Source: a virus
DNA length: 46,839 nt
Direction: 5' to 3' (one strand)
Virus record (IMG/VR): IMGVR_UViG_3300042868_007577
Span: 1-46,839 of that record
Shown: positions 1-8,954 of the stretch, one piece after another
Layout of the letters: each line of letters starts with the position of its first letter
Position numbering within the stretch: the stretch's first letter is position 1
Translations under genes and position numbers: made by a program
Notes under the pieces: model-generated
What the model was told of the DNA's origin: nothing
Database searches by the model: none
The model's input: the letters and a program-made list of their open reading frames with translations, nothing else

Positions 1-2034
1 ACCTGAAGTTCCTGATGAACCTGATGTACCATCCGTTCCTGAGCTACCGCTAGTTCCTGATGAACCTGAAGTACCATCCGTTCCTGAGCTACCGCTAGTT
101 CCTGATGAACCTGATGTACCATCTGTTCCTGAGCTACCGCTAGTTCCTGATGAACCTGATGTACCATCTGTACCACTTGAACCTGAAGTACCATCTGTTC
201 CTGAGCTTCCACTAGTTCCCGATGAACCTGATGTACCACTTGAACCTGAAGTTCCTGAGCTACCGCTAGTTCCTGATGAACCGCTAGTGCCGTTTGTACC
301 ATCTACTCCAGATAACCCACTAGTCCCTGAAGAACCACTTGTTCCGTCTGTTCCTGAGCTTCCGCTAGTTCCTGATGTACCATCCGTACCACTTGAACCC
401 GAAGTACCTGAAGAACCACTTGTTCCATCTGTACCACTTGAACCTGAAGTTCCGTCTGTTCCTGAACTTCCGCTAGTTCCTGAACTACCTGAAGTACCAT
501 CCGTTCCTGAGCTACCGCTAGTTCCTGATGAACCCGAAGTTCCTGATGAACCTGAAGTACCATCCGTTCCTGAGCTACCGCTAGTCCCTGATGAACCGCT
601 AGTGCCGTTTGTACCATCTACCCCAGATAACCCACTAGTCCCTGAAGAACCACTTGTTCCGTCTGTTCCTGAGCTTCCGCTAGTTCCTGAGCTTCCGCTA
701 GTTCCTGAACTACCTGAAGTACCATCCGTTCCACTTGAACCTGAGGTTCCGTCTGTTCCTGAGCTTCCGCTAGTTCCTGATGTACCATCCGTACCACTTG
801 AACCCGAAGTACCTGAAGAACCGCTTGTTCCATCTGTACCACTTGAACCTGAAGTTCCGTCTATTCCTGAACTTCCGCTAGTGCCGTTTGTACCATCTAC
901 CCCAGATAACCCACTAGTCCCTGAAGAACCACTTGTTCCGTCTGTTCCTGAACTTCCCGATGTACCATCCGTTCCACTTGAACCTGAAGTTCCTGAAGAA
1001 CCACTTGTTCCGTTAATACCTGAACTTCCTGAAGTACCATCCGTTCCGCTTGAACCTGAAGTTCCTGAAGAACCGTCAATACCACTAACACCTGAAGTTC
1101 CACTTGAACCTGAAGAACCGTCAATACCACTAACACCTGAGGTACCGCTTGAACCTGAAGTTCCCGTTCCACCTGTAAAATTAATTATTACATTACCGTC
1201 TCCGTTATTAATAACTGAAGCACCTGAAAATGTCATGCCTGTAACGTTTGTTGCCGTTACACCTGACGTGGCATCATAAACCGTAAGAGGACTACCCCCA
1301 CCACCTGATGTAAATCCTGAAATATCAACAGAAGAACCGTCGCTATTACTTAAAGTAAGCATTCCTGTTCCACTATTATAAGTCCCGCCTGTTACAGTAC
1401 CTGTAAATCCTGTAATTGTGATAGTACCACCAGTATTATTATATAAATCTAATGTGGTAATACCCGAATAATAGGTACCTCCCGTAATTTGAATGTCACT
1501 ACCCCAAAATATTCTCCAACGAGCATTTTCTCTTGTTGTACCATTCTGACCCTCAATTGTTGAACCAGTCCATGCGTTAATAAAATCCTTCGCAGATTGT
1601 GCTCGGTTATTAACCGTAGTTGAATATTCTGTAATTGTAATTGCGGAGCTACCCGTTAAACCTGTAATGTTATTCCACAATGCCTCATAATTTGGAATTG
1701 TGTATTGATACACAGTATCAGTTTCTTGGACATATACCTGCATACCCAATCTTCTTCTACCTGAAGATATATTATCCGAATTAAGCGCAAGAACGTCAGG
1801 TGAAAATGCAGTTCCAGTACCTTTTGAAAATTGGATTGGAATTGTATTACCAGAATTTTGAATATTACCTGTTGCACCATATGTTGACCAAACTAAGTCA
1901 GACAATGAAAATACTTCCATATATCCACCTGTTGACAACACAGAAAAATTAGTACCAAATGTTGCTGTTCTTACAACACTTTCAGTCGCACTATTCTGTA
2001 AACTAGATATGGGGTTTTTGTAAGGAAATGCCAT
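1..2034 (-). CDS. Collagen-like tail fibre/adhesin, 3' end beyond the window
   Basis: The frame is open from an ATG at 2034 down to base 1 with no stop, giving at least 678 residues; the C-terminus lies outside the window. Residues 1 to about 285 form a non-repetitive, Thr/Gly/Ser-rich, beta-prone head that begins [15 protein letters not shown]. From about residue 288 to the edge the protein is an unbroken series of Gly-X-Y triplets (GSS, GTS, GTD, GVS, GID), about 130 triplets. Collagen-like triplets are well known in phage tail fibres, where they form trimeric stalks, so a fibre or adhesin role is inferred, with a receptor-binding tip probably in the missing C-terminus. No signal peptide is seen, as expected for a virion protein. 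It lies 24 bases after the Thr/Pro-rich fibre gene and is probably co-transcribed with it. Exact function unproven. Confidence 0.85.
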   Translation of the reverse strand, partial: MAFPYKNPISSLQNSATESVVRTATFGTNFSVLSTGGYMEVFSLSDLVWSTYGATGNIQNSGNTIPIQFSKGTGTAFSPDVLALNSDNISSGRRRLGMQVYVQETDTVYQYTIPNYEALWNNITGLTGSSAITITEYSTTVNNRAQSAKDFINAWTGSTIEGQNGTTRENARWRIFWGSDIQITGGTYYSGITTLDLYNNTGGTITITGFTGTVTGGTYNSGTGMLTLSNSDGSSVDISGFTSGGGGSPLTVYDATSGVTATNVTGMTFSGASVINNGDGNVIINFTGGTGTSGSSGTSGVSGIDGSSGSSGTSGVSGIDGSSGTSGSSGTDGTSGSSGINGTSGSSGTSGSSGTDGTSGSSGTDGTSGSSGTSGLSGVDGTNGTSGSSGIDGTSGSSGTDGTSGSSGTSGSSGTDGTSGTSGSSGTDGTSGSSGTDGTSGSSGTSGSSGTSGSSGTDGTSGSSGTSGLSGVDGTNGTSGSSGTSGSSGTDGTSGSSGTSGSSGTSGSSGTDGTSGSSGTSGSSGTDGTSGSSGTDGTSGSSGTSGSSGTDGTSGTSGSSGTDGTSGSSGTSGLSGVDGTNGTSGSSGTSGSSGTSGSSGTSGSSGTSGSSGTDGTSGSSGTDGTSGSSGTSGSSGTDGTSGSSGTSGSSGTDGTSGSSGTSGSSGTDGTSGSSGTSG
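287..365 (-). repeat. Long-period block within collagen tract, copy 1
   Basis: This block contains the only non-standard triplets of the tract, coding [10 protein letters not shown]. An almost identical block recurs at about 603 and 881, so the stalk grew by segmental duplication as well as by triplet slippage. The copies differ by single silent changes (tactcc versus taccccc region). Confidence 0.8.
603..681 (-). repeat. Long-period block within collagen tract, copy 2
   Basis: Second copy of the [10 protein letters not shown]-coding block, about 316 bases from copy 1. The sequence flanking it (accgctagtccctgatgaac side) also resembles that of copy 1, so the duplicated unit is longer than the marker itself. 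Confidence 0.8.
881..952 (-). repeat. Long-period block within collagen tract, copy 3
   Basis: Third copy of the [10 protein letters not shown]-coding block, about 278 bases from copy 2. The unequal spacing between copies suggests triplets were gained or lost after duplication. Confidence 0.8.
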
Positions 2035-2058
2035 TAAGTTATATAGTTATTTTTTATT

Positions 2059-3441
2059 TTATGTTTTAGTATCACCTTTGACGTATAATGTTGATGTTGC
2101 TGGAGTTCCTGTTGGTTGTTCAAACGCCCCTGTAATCCATAATACCCTATACGTTCCCGCAGGAATCGCAGCTCCAGCAGTAACCGTAACATTTTGAGAT
2201 GCTAATCCTGAATCAGGAACTGCATCATTAAATACTGTGTTTGAACATGCTGCGCCATATCCCGCATCTACCGTCATATTTGTAAGTGAGCCACCGACTC
2301 CCGCCAATGGTACCCATATTGAATAAAAATATTGTATTGTTGGGTCTATTTGTGATAGAGTAACAGGAATAGTTCCAAATGTGTACTGAGTTTGAGTACA
2401 TCCATACGCATCAGTTCCGCTTCCAGACGCTTGTCTAATTGGTCCTGCAAAATTAGTAACAGGTGTTAAGAAGTTATCAACAGGTGTTGTCCATCCTGAG
2501 AAGTGAACATAAGTATCTAAATTAGACGAATATGTTGGTCCAGCACCCGCAGGTCCTAAATTATTCCAATATCCAAACCAATCAGCACCTTGGTCAAACA
2601 TATATTGACCAATGTTTGCAATAGAATTTGCGTCACTTGGTTCAGGTAATAAGTAAGCCGAGAACGGTAAATTAGTTGGTGTAGGAGTGTTAGTATTTGT
2701 CGGAGTATTAGTTGGAGTTTCAGTATTTGTTGGTGTTGGCGTTGCGGTGTTAGTTGCAGTATTAGTTGGTGTTGCAGTATTAGTTGGAGTATTTGTTGGA
2801 GTTGGAGTTGGAGTTTTAGTATTAGTTGGTGTTGCGGTATTAGTTGGTGTATTTGTTTGAGTCTGAGTTGGTGTTGCAGTTAGAGTTGTGGTTGTTGTTG
2901 GAGTCGCAGTATTAGTCGGCGTAACTGTTGGAGTTGTGGTTTCAGTTGGTGTTTGAGTCGCAGTTAATGTCGTAGTTGTTGTAGGTGTTGGTGTTTGTGT
3001 CTCAGTATTTGTTGGAGTATTTGTAGGAGTCTCACTTGGAGTATTAGTTGGTGTTTCAGTATTAGTAGGGGTATTAGTATTAGTTGGCGTTAATGTTGGA
3101 GTTGCAGTATTTGTAGGTGTATAAGTAGGTGTAGGAGTTGGAGTGGTAGTAGTACCCGTCATTGGGTCTGTTTGAGTAGGTGTTGGTGTGATAGTTGGAG
3201 TAACTGTTGGTGATGGTGTAACACATTCAAGGTTTACAACAACACCATTTAACATCTCAGTTCTTGTTTGTGCAGAGTAATAAATTATATTATCCACATA
3301 AACATTAAATGGTCCTAACGCATTTGAATTAGATGCCAATCTAACAATATAGGTAGTACAGCCAGTAACTGTTAATTGTTGTTCAATTTCAGCGGTACAT
3401 CCTGGAGCGTTATTGGTTACTAATATAGAATATGTGGTCAT
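2059..3441 (-). CDS. Thr/Pro-rich stalk fibre or adhesin protein
   Basis: This 460-residue protein starts at an ATG at 3441. It has three parts. Residues 1-75 are a small beta-rich head with four cysteines ([17 protein letters not shown]). Residues about 76-258 are a low-complexity Thr/Pro/Asn linker ([11 protein letters not shown] and similar). Residues about 260-460 form a globular C-terminal domain that begins [10 protein letters not shown] and contains aromatic and cysteine residues. The layout resembles a head, an extended mucin-like stalk and a binding tip, so a role in host attachment is inferred from the architecture and from its place between the SprB-repeat gene and the collagen-like gene. 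The C-terminal domain is not one I recognise. There is no signal peptide. The 70-base gap upstream holds a TATTTAT motif. Confidence 0.85.
   Translation of the reverse strand: MTTYSILVTNNAPGCTAEIEQQLTVTGCTTYIVRLASNSNALGPFNVYVDNIIYYSAQTRTEMLNGVVVNLECVTPSPTVTPTITPTPTQTDPMTGTTTTPTPTPTYTPTNTATPTLTPTNTNTPTNTETPTNTPSETPTNTPTNTETQTPTPTTTTTLTATQTPTETTTPTVTPTNTATPTTTTTLTATPTQTQTNTPTNTATPTNTKTPTPTPTNTPTNTATPTNTATNTATPTPTNTETPTNTPTNTNTPTPTNLPFSAYLLPEPSDANSIANIGQYMFDQGADWFGYWNNLGPAGAGPTYSSNLDTYVHFSGWTTPVDNFLTPVTNFAGPIRQASGSGTDAYGCTQTQYTFGTIPVTLSQIDPTIQYFYSIWVPLAGVGGSLTNMTVDAGYGAACSNTVFNDAVPDSGLASQNVTVTAGAAIPAGTYRVLWITGAFEQPTGTPATSTLYVKGDTKT
2668..3216 (-). repeat. Thr/Pro-rich coding repeat
   Basis: Degenerate six- and twelve-base units (ggtgtt/agtattagt on the plus strand) code for TPTNT-like residues over about 180 amino acids. 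The tract is extended and hydrophilic and probably works as a spacer. Its imperfect repetition suggests growth by slippage. Confidence 0.9.
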
Positions 3442-3454
3442 CCGATGTTTTTAT

Positions 3455-3465
3455 TTAATAAATAC
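3455..3465 (-). promoter_or_regulatory. TATTTATTAA motif before the Thr/Pro fibre gene
   Basis: The minus strand reads GTATTTATTAA, ending about 14 bases before the ATG at 3441. It belongs to the recurrent TATTTAT set seen before structural genes; whether it is a promoter or a translation signal is unknown. Confidence 0.3.
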
Positions 3466-3511
3466 CACAACAACACTATTTCAGTAAAAGTTATTAAAAA
3501 TAATGAAAGGT

Positions 3512-3838
3512 TTAACAGATTGTAAAAAGACAATTAGATTGCTGAATGTCAATATTGACAACACAAGACGCTAATTCAATAGTAATTTGGAAAGTACAAC
3601 CAAAAGTACATTGTAATAATTTAAAAATACTACAACCATTGTTATCGGTTAACGTTAACATTATCTCAGGCGCAGTATTAAATATTGAAGGGATTGTGTT
3701 GTTATATTCAACAGTAGGTGGAACAGGCCCTGAATTAATTGTACCAAGTAAAGTTTGATAATTTCCATACACATCTGAAATGTATACATCAATTGGGTAT
3801 GTACCCCCCGATATTTCCGTTATTCTTACTTGTGTCAT
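3512..3838 (-). CDS. Small cysteine-rich fibre-associated protein
   Basis: I place the start at the ATG at 3838, whose first four bases overlap the stop of the upstream gene (ATGA), the coupling arrangement common in phage operons; an in-frame TTG nine bases upstream is less likely. The product is 108 residues, beta-prone, with six cysteines all in its second half, and opens MTQVRITEISGGTYPIDVYI. The pattern of a GGTYPI strand followed by LTDNNGC recalls the strand order of the SprB repeats encoded immediately upstream, so it may be a related small adhesin domain or a cap for the fibre. Function not known; the relationship is an impression from motif spacing only. Confidence 0.75.
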   Translation of the reverse strand: MTQVRITEISGGTYPIDVYISDVYGNYQTLLGTINSGPVPPTVEYNNTIPSIFNTAPEIMLTLTDNNGCSIFKLLQCTFGCTFQITIELASCVVNIDIQQSNCLFTIC

Positions 3839-5970
3839 GTTAAACAAATTGTATCATAAACGATTATTAATTCGACAATTATTTCTTGCCCATCTAATGT
3901 TGTATTTCCAGAAATAGTTTCAATAGTTATTTGATTATTACCCGAATCAACAGTTACATTTCCAATACCAGGTATTGTTTGTAATAATGAAACCACAGTG
4001 TCATAGTAATCATTATCTGTTGGCGCAACGACTAAAGATGTTGTCGTAAAGAACGTATCACTTGTGGTTAACCCTAAAGGATTTACCGAAACTTTAACTG
4101 TAAATGTAGCTGAAATTAAATTACAACTTGTATTACCTGATGTTAAATCATCATAACCGTCATTCAACATTTGTAATAAACCGTATTTTGTTTGTGATTG
4201 AATATTAAATACCTCAGAACCCATAACATATGTTTGATATGATACATATGACGCATCACAAGTAATGTCAGTAAATCTTTCTAATGAACATCCGTCAGAA
4301 TCAATAACCGTAAGACTATATGTCCCCGCAGTTAATCCCGTTACTTGTATTTGTTGAGGATTACCTGAAACATTGTTAGACCAATTATAACTAAATGGTG
4401 GATTACCCGAAGATATGAAAGCGGTAATCGACCCATTAGAACCATTACCACAAGAAGTACTATATAAACTATAATCTAATTGGGTACTCGCATCAACATA
4501 AACTTGCATTGTTTGAGTACAACCTGTATTATCTGTAACGGTAATTGTATGTTGTCCTGTTGATACATTATTAAATGTAACTGCCGATTGTGAAGTATCT
4601 AAAACATTTACCAATCCATCTAAAGAATAGTCAAATGGTGGCTCTCCACCACTTGATTTGGTAACCGTAATATATCCGTTACTCTGATTACAAGTTGTTC
4701 CCGTTGTTTCGGTTGAAATTGTAAATGTATTTGTTGTTAGTAATGTCACCTCATTCATGTAAAAACATCCAGAAGCGTCTTGAACCGATACGGTGTAAGT
4801 ACCTGAACTCAAGTTGGAAAACAATTGATTTGTTTGAGAATTTGCAATGTTTAAAGTATTACCATTAGGATATATTAAAGTGTAAATGTATGGTGAAGTA
4901 CCACCATTAACTGCAACACTTATCGAACCGCCATTACTTGAACATGTAGAACCTTGAGTGATTATTGATACTGATGTAATACCATTTGGTGATGTCAATA
5001 CCGTTCCTTGAGTAAAAGTACATAATCCAGCATCTGTTACTGTTATACTATAACTACCTGGTGATAAACCAGATATTGACCAAGTTGTAGGGTATTGTAC
5101 CGTAACGTCTCCTGTCGAAGCAGAGTAATAATATGGTGCAGTACCACCCGTAATTTGTATTGTTAATACCCCATCAGCAGAAAAACAAGTTGGTTGTGTT
5201 ACAGTAAACGCTCCAAACCCAACGGGTGCAACATCAACAATGGTTGCAGTCTTGGTTGTCACACATCCATAATAATCGGTCACATCAACCGAGTAAATTC
5301 CTGCAGTCAAACCTGTAACAGTTGACCCTGTGGCGCTAGTATTCCAAAGATATGTGTATGGTGGCGTACCTGTAAGTCCAGTAACCATTATCTTACCTAT
5401 TGGAGTATTATTACACGCAGAATTTGGGACAGCATATAAACCATAATTTAATGCGGTAGAATCTTCAACAATAAAATTTGATGTTTGAGCAGAACACCCA
5501 CCCAAATCAACAACCGTCATATAATAAGTTCCCGCAGTTAAACTACCAAAAACAATTGTTTGTTGGCTTGTTGTTCCAGATTGTGAAAAGACACCATCTC
5601 CATGATAAAGATAAAAGTCGGTTGATGAATAGTCCGAATTAGAACTACCTGTTACCGCTCCGTTGTTAAATCCACAAGTCGTATTTTGTACTGATAAAAT
5701 ACTCGCACAAACACCACTCGATACTGGTATGTTAATATAAAATTCGGCATTTGTAGGTAAAGAACTATCATTAACTCTAACCGCATATGTTGTTGCACTT
5801 AGCCCTGTTTTAACCGCAGGTAATGTTGTGACAATATCGGGTGATAAAACAGGACTCAACCATTGTACTGTATATGGAGGTGTACCACCTGTCAATAATA
5901 AACTTATTGACCCTGAATTAGTGTTTGAACAATCTCCTGTTACCGATATGTTATAGTTAAAAACTGACAT
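3835..5970 (-). CDS. SprB-repeat adhesin, probable tail fibre
   Basis: The 711-residue protein begins at an ATG at 5970 that shares a base with the preceding stop (TAATG). Residues 1 to about 570 hold seven imperfect repeats of roughly 75-85 residues. Each contains a cysteine, a GxI strand, a GGTPPY or similar turn (GGTPPYTVQW, GTPPYTYLW, GGTAPYYY), then LTAGTY or LSPGSY and VTDxxGC. This pattern is that of the SprB repeat family described in the large gliding-motility adhesin SprB of flavobacteria. The C-terminal 135 residues are different and end DTICLT. Without a signal peptide and in the middle of phage structural genes, it is inferred to be a virion adhesin that uses host-like repeats, perhaps to bind the cell surface. 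Trimeric or monomeric state cannot be told. Confidence 0.88.
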   Translation of the reverse strand: MSVFNYNISVTGDCSNTNSGSISLLLTGGTPPYTVQWLSPVLSPDIVTTLPAVKTGLSATTYAVRVNDSSLPTNAEFYINIPVSSGVCASILSVQNTTCGFNNGAVTGSSNSDYSSTDFYLYHGDGVFSQSGTTSQQTIVFGSLTAGTYYMTVVDLGGCSAQTSNFIVEDSTALNYGLYAVPNSACNNTPIGKIMVTGLTGTPPYTYLWNTSATGSTVTGLTAGIYSVDVTDYYGCVTTKTATIVDVAPVGFGAFTVTQPTCFSADGVLTIQITGGTAPYYYSASTGDVTVQYPTTWSISGLSPGSYSITVTDAGLCTFTQGTVLTSPNGITSVSIITQGSTCSSNGGSISVAVNGGTSPYIYTLIYPNGNTLNIANSQTNQLFSNLSSGTYTVSVQDASGCFYMNEVTLLTTNTFTISTETTGTTCNQSNGYITVTKSSGGEPPFDYSLDGLVNVLDTSQSAVTFNNVSTGQHTITVTDNTGCTQTMQVYVDASTQLDYSLYSTSCGNGSNGSITAFISSGNPPFSYNWSNNVSGNPQQIQVTGLTAGTYSLTVIDSDGCSLERFTDITCDASYVSYQTYVMGSEVFNIQSQTKYGLLQMLNDGYDDLTSGNTSCNLISATFTVKVSVNPLGLTTSDTFFTTTSLVVAPTDNDYYDTVVSLLQTIPGIGNVTVDSGNNQITIETISGNTTLDGQEIIVELIIVYDTICLT
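4255..5960 (-). repeat. Seven SprB-like domain repeats
   Basis: The repeats are diverged at DNA level but share the protein pattern C-x(n)-G-x-I, GGxPPY, GLTAGTYxVxVxDxxGC. All seven carry the paired cysteines or one of them, spaced about 60 residues apart. Confidence 0.8.
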
Positions 5971-8954
5971 TATATACTACATTCTATATTAATATTTATT
6001 CCAACATTTAAAACTACCGTTTCTTGTAAATTTTGTGGTAAACAATTTAAGTTGGTTATTGTTAGTTCATTACCATTCAAAAAGTAAGTATATCCGTAAT
6101 TGTATAATGTTGGTAAATAGTCAATTAAGGCATTTCTCCATTCTGAATTTGTAGGTACATCATTATATCCATACCCAGTATAGAACGTTTCTTGTATTAA
6201 TATATCACCAGCAATTCTTAAGTCAACAAACCACTCAGTTTGAACTGAATTTTGACTACATTGATTTAAAGTCAATCCACTTGATGACAACATATTATTA
6301 ATTCGATTAGAAAGAATACTATTGAAATTTGAAACTGTAATGTCACCATTTAACCATGGGTAGATATTAAAATCAACATATTCAGTACTACATGTATAGT
6401 CAAAAATATTTGAGATGATAAAACATGGGTCAACAGGGACTGGCACAAATTGACAACCTCTTTGTCTTCTATAAACAAACTTTTGTTTATGTAATACTGA
6501 GTTTTCTAATCTAACCCCACCATTCCAAATGGTTGTTGCGGGAACCATCTGTTCCACCAACTTAGTCCAATAAGGACCAATACCATTCACGTAATCAATT
6601 AACTTTTGATAAGTGTACTTGTTGTTAGGTAACCCAACAGTTTGTTCTGATTCGATGTATTTCCACCAAATAGATTGTAATGTAGGATAACCACCAGTTT
6701 TACCGTCAGAGATATATAATCTGTTTCGGGTATTAATCATGTTCTGCCAAAAAGTTTGGGAGAATTCAAAGAATGTTTTCTTCTTTGGTTTTGGGTCAAC
6801 ATAAGTCCAATCAACCCCACCAGGAACAGGATAACCAACTGTCAAACCTGATTCAGGTATTGGGTAGTCATATTGTCTTGATTGTTCCCAAACATCATAA
6901 ACAAGACCTTGAGCGGGATTTAAGAAAATGTCAACATTCTTAACGTTCAACACCAATTTCTCATTATCAACAAAGTAATAAGCATTGTAATCTCCTTGAG
7001 TTGAAACTCTAACTTTATCGTCGTCCGCTAACCAAGATTTATTATTATCAACAATCTTCTGAAGTTTAAAACCTTCAGTCATATATGGGAAATCCCTAAA
7101 CCTATTCAAATAAGTTTGACCATAAGTGAATGGTTGTAATTGTGTTTGAATATTAAAGTTTTGACCTGTATAAACATTTCCTGTAATAGTGACCTCATCA
7201 GGACTTCTATGTTGAGGAGTTTGTTCATACCAACCCGCACCAATTTGGAAGAAATAGTTTTCAGTATTAACAGGGGCATTTGGATAACCTTCAAAATCAA
7301 TAGGATAATTTTCCAAAGTAATGTTCACATCTTGGTAAGTCGAGTTTGTTGTGAATGCGGTAAAGATTTGTCCTTGAATACTATAAGTTTGTCCTACAGC
7401 ATAAGTTGGTGTTTCTTGTATGTAAGTACCACCAGATATTTGAGCCCATTGAGTATAGAATTGGTCCAAATTAATTTTTTGGTCAGCTAAATAAATGTGT
7501 TCATTGTATTCAATTAATGAATCAGGTGCTCCAATCAATCTCAATAAAAATTCAATTGACCTTCTCGTACCTTTTGATTTGAACAAATATGAAGCATTAA
7601 GAATTAAATTTCTGTAGTAAGCATAGTTTAATTCTGTAGGCGTTAAAGCTCGAGCATATCCAGGATATGTCGGAGTTGATGTATTACCAAACACAGATGA
7701 TAAGAAATCTTCATTTGTAATTGGTGAGAAGTTTGATGACCATCCAAGTGTTGCAGACAAATTGACCAACAATTGTGATGGTATATCATTTGATGGATTG
7801 TAGTTTACAGAATTCATGTAAGCTAATCCTTCAATAAATGTTTTGATTTGGTCAAAACTTCTTCCGTATATTTGGAATATCTTTTCAACTTTTCTACCCA
7901 AAGTATCAAATTCTTTTAATGAATCTGAAACTAAAAATCTTGAAATAAGATTTGTTTTAAATGAATCCAAATTAACGGCAATTGCTTGGATTTGTTCCAA
8001 ATAAGAATCAAATAGAAAAGACCTAATGTCCAAATTCCACGGACCGTCTTTTGGCCAAGTAACTTGTTGGTAGTCAGTATATGTTTGACCATATTCATTT
8101 TGTTGTGGTACTTGGAATACCGCAGTATATTCAGGTCTAACTAATCTATTAACCAAAAACTTTTCAACTTCATCAAAATCTTCTTGGAATGTCTTATCTA
8201 CAACAAAATCGTTAGGTCTGATTTGATACTCTTCTTGTATTGTTGTTGCGGTAGTACCAAATGGAGCCCCCGACACATAAAATGTAAGGTCACCTGAAGA
8301 TAAAGTAACAGAAGGAATAAACGCAAGAACTTTATAGATGTTATCATTAATACTAACACAATAATCTAAATAAGTTTCATTTAAATTTCTATATACAGAT
8401 GTTGTTATTTCACTTGCAGCTAAATTAGTTGCCGCACTAACAGAATAATCAATGTCAAACGGGTTTCGTATTCTATCAACATTAACTTTAAAGTATGTTT
8501 CATCAGCTTGGACATCGTACACAATGTCATATGCAGTGTTACCCGTTATGTAATCACCATTACTAAATTTTATATCTAACGAAGCAGGAAAATAGTTGAT
8601 GATTTTTGTAATTGACACCCTAAATCTTTCAGATAGGGAACCATACATTGAAAAGTTAAGAACTTGAGTTATATCGAAGTTTGGATAAACCCTAAATTGT
8701 GTTGCCAATATCCTCCTACTCTGCTCAAGACTATCGATATTCATCATATCCAAAGTCATCGGTTCAGAGAACGCCCCAACATTGAAGGTTCTATTAACTT
8801 TTTCAGTTACTCCTGTTGTAAACTCAAAATTACCTTGCGTAAGTCCTCCACCCTCGACAGTTTGTAATCCTACAATGTTGTCAGAGAAGGTACCCGCACC
8901 ACTACCTGGTCTTGGTGGGTAGAAGTATTTAGTATTTGTCGTGTTTACTGCCAT
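5970..8954 (-). CDS. Baseplate wedge protein with P2 gpI-like domain
   Basis: This 994-residue protein starts at an ATG at 8954 coupled to the stop of the gene before it (TAATG). Around residues 375-485 it has the hallmark of the P2 gpI family of baseplate proteins: a stretch with LSATLGW, then YYRNLILNA and LFKSKGTRRSIEFLLRLIG. That family links the wedge ring to tail fibres, and T4 gp7 fills the equivalent place. The N-terminus is rich in Gly, Asn and Thr, and the C-terminal third has many aromatic residues and ends with a short cysteine-containing segment (VDPCFIISN). Position directly before the three fibre genes fits a role in attaching fibres to the baseplate. The domain call is from motif reading; the rest of the protein is unassigned. 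Confidence 0.75.
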   Translation of the reverse strand: MAVNTTNTKYFYPPRPGSGAGTFSDNIVGLQTVEGGGLTQGNFEFTTGVTEKVNRTFNVGAFSEPMTLDMMNIDSLEQSRRILATQFRVYPNFDITQVLNFSMYGSLSERFRVSITKIINYFPASLDIKFSNGDYITGNTAYDIVYDVQADETYFKVNVDRIRNPFDIDYSVSAATNLAASEITTSVYRNLNETYLDYCVSINDNIYKVLAFIPSVTLSSGDLTFYVSGAPFGTTATTIQEEYQIRPNDFVVDKTFQEDFDEVEKFLVNRLVRPEYTAVFQVPQQNEYGQTYTDYQQVTWPKDGPWNLDIRSFLFDSYLEQIQAIAVNLDSFKTNLISRFLVSDSLKEFDTLGRKVEKIFQIYGRSFDQIKTFIEGLAYMNSVNYNPSNDIPSQLLVNLSATLGWSSNFSPITNEDFLSSVFGNTSTPTYPGYARALTPTELNYAYYRNLILNASYLFKSKGTRRSIEFLLRLIGAPDSLIEYNEHIYLADQKINLDQFYTQWAQISGGTYIQETPTYAVGQTYSIQGQIFTAFTTNSTYQDVNITLENYPIDFEGYPNAPVNTENYFFQIGAGWYEQTPQHRSPDEVTITGNVYTGQNFNIQTQLQPFTYGQTYLNRFRDFPYMTEGFKLQKIVDNNKSWLADDDKVRVSTQGDYNAYYFVDNEKLVLNVKNVDIFLNPAQGLVYDVWEQSRQYDYPIPESGLTVGYPVPGGVDWTYVDPKPKKKTFFEFSQTFWQNMINTRNRLYISDGKTGGYPTLQSIWWKYIESEQTVGLPNNKYTYQKLIDYVNGIGPYWTKLVEQMVPATTIWNGGVRLENSVLHKQKFVYRRQRGCQFVPVPVDPCFIISNIFDYTCSTEYVDFNIYPWLNGDITVSNFNSILSNRINNMLSSSGLTLNQCSQNSVQTEWFVDLRIAGDILIQETFYTGYGYNDVPTNSEWRNALIDYLPTLYNYGYTYFLNGNELTITNLNCLPQNLQETVVLNVGININIECSI

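Larger units (their letters stand above)
1..1173 (-). repeat. Collagen-like Gly-X-Y coding repeat (9-base unit)
   Basis: On the minus strand every third codon is glycine, with X and Y mostly Ser, Thr or Asp. On the plus strand this appears as endless variations of nine-base units such as ggttcatcaggt reversed (tcctgatgaacc). The tract extends past the left edge. The near-identical units make it prone to slippage and recombination, so its length may vary between isolates or be misassembled. Confidence 0.95.

Noticed and set aside
303-1172. Several minus-strand frames rich in Gln/Val within the collagen tract
   Set aside because: They are off-frame readings of the same nine-base repeat; the Gly-X-Y frame is continuous with a non-repetitive head.
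1-1173. CRISPR-like or satellite array
   Set aside because: The repeats are contiguous nine-base coding units without unique spacers of constant length, and they keep a reading frame.
287-1279. Long plus-strand frame rich in Val/Pro/Glu
   Set aside because: It is the antisense of the collagen-like repeat; its VPxxP pattern mirrors Gly-X-Y codons and it has no independent support.
3512-3847. TTG start three codons upstream for the small Cys-rich gene
   Set aside because: The ATG at 3838 overlaps the preceding stop as ATGA, the usual coupled arrangement, so it is preferred.
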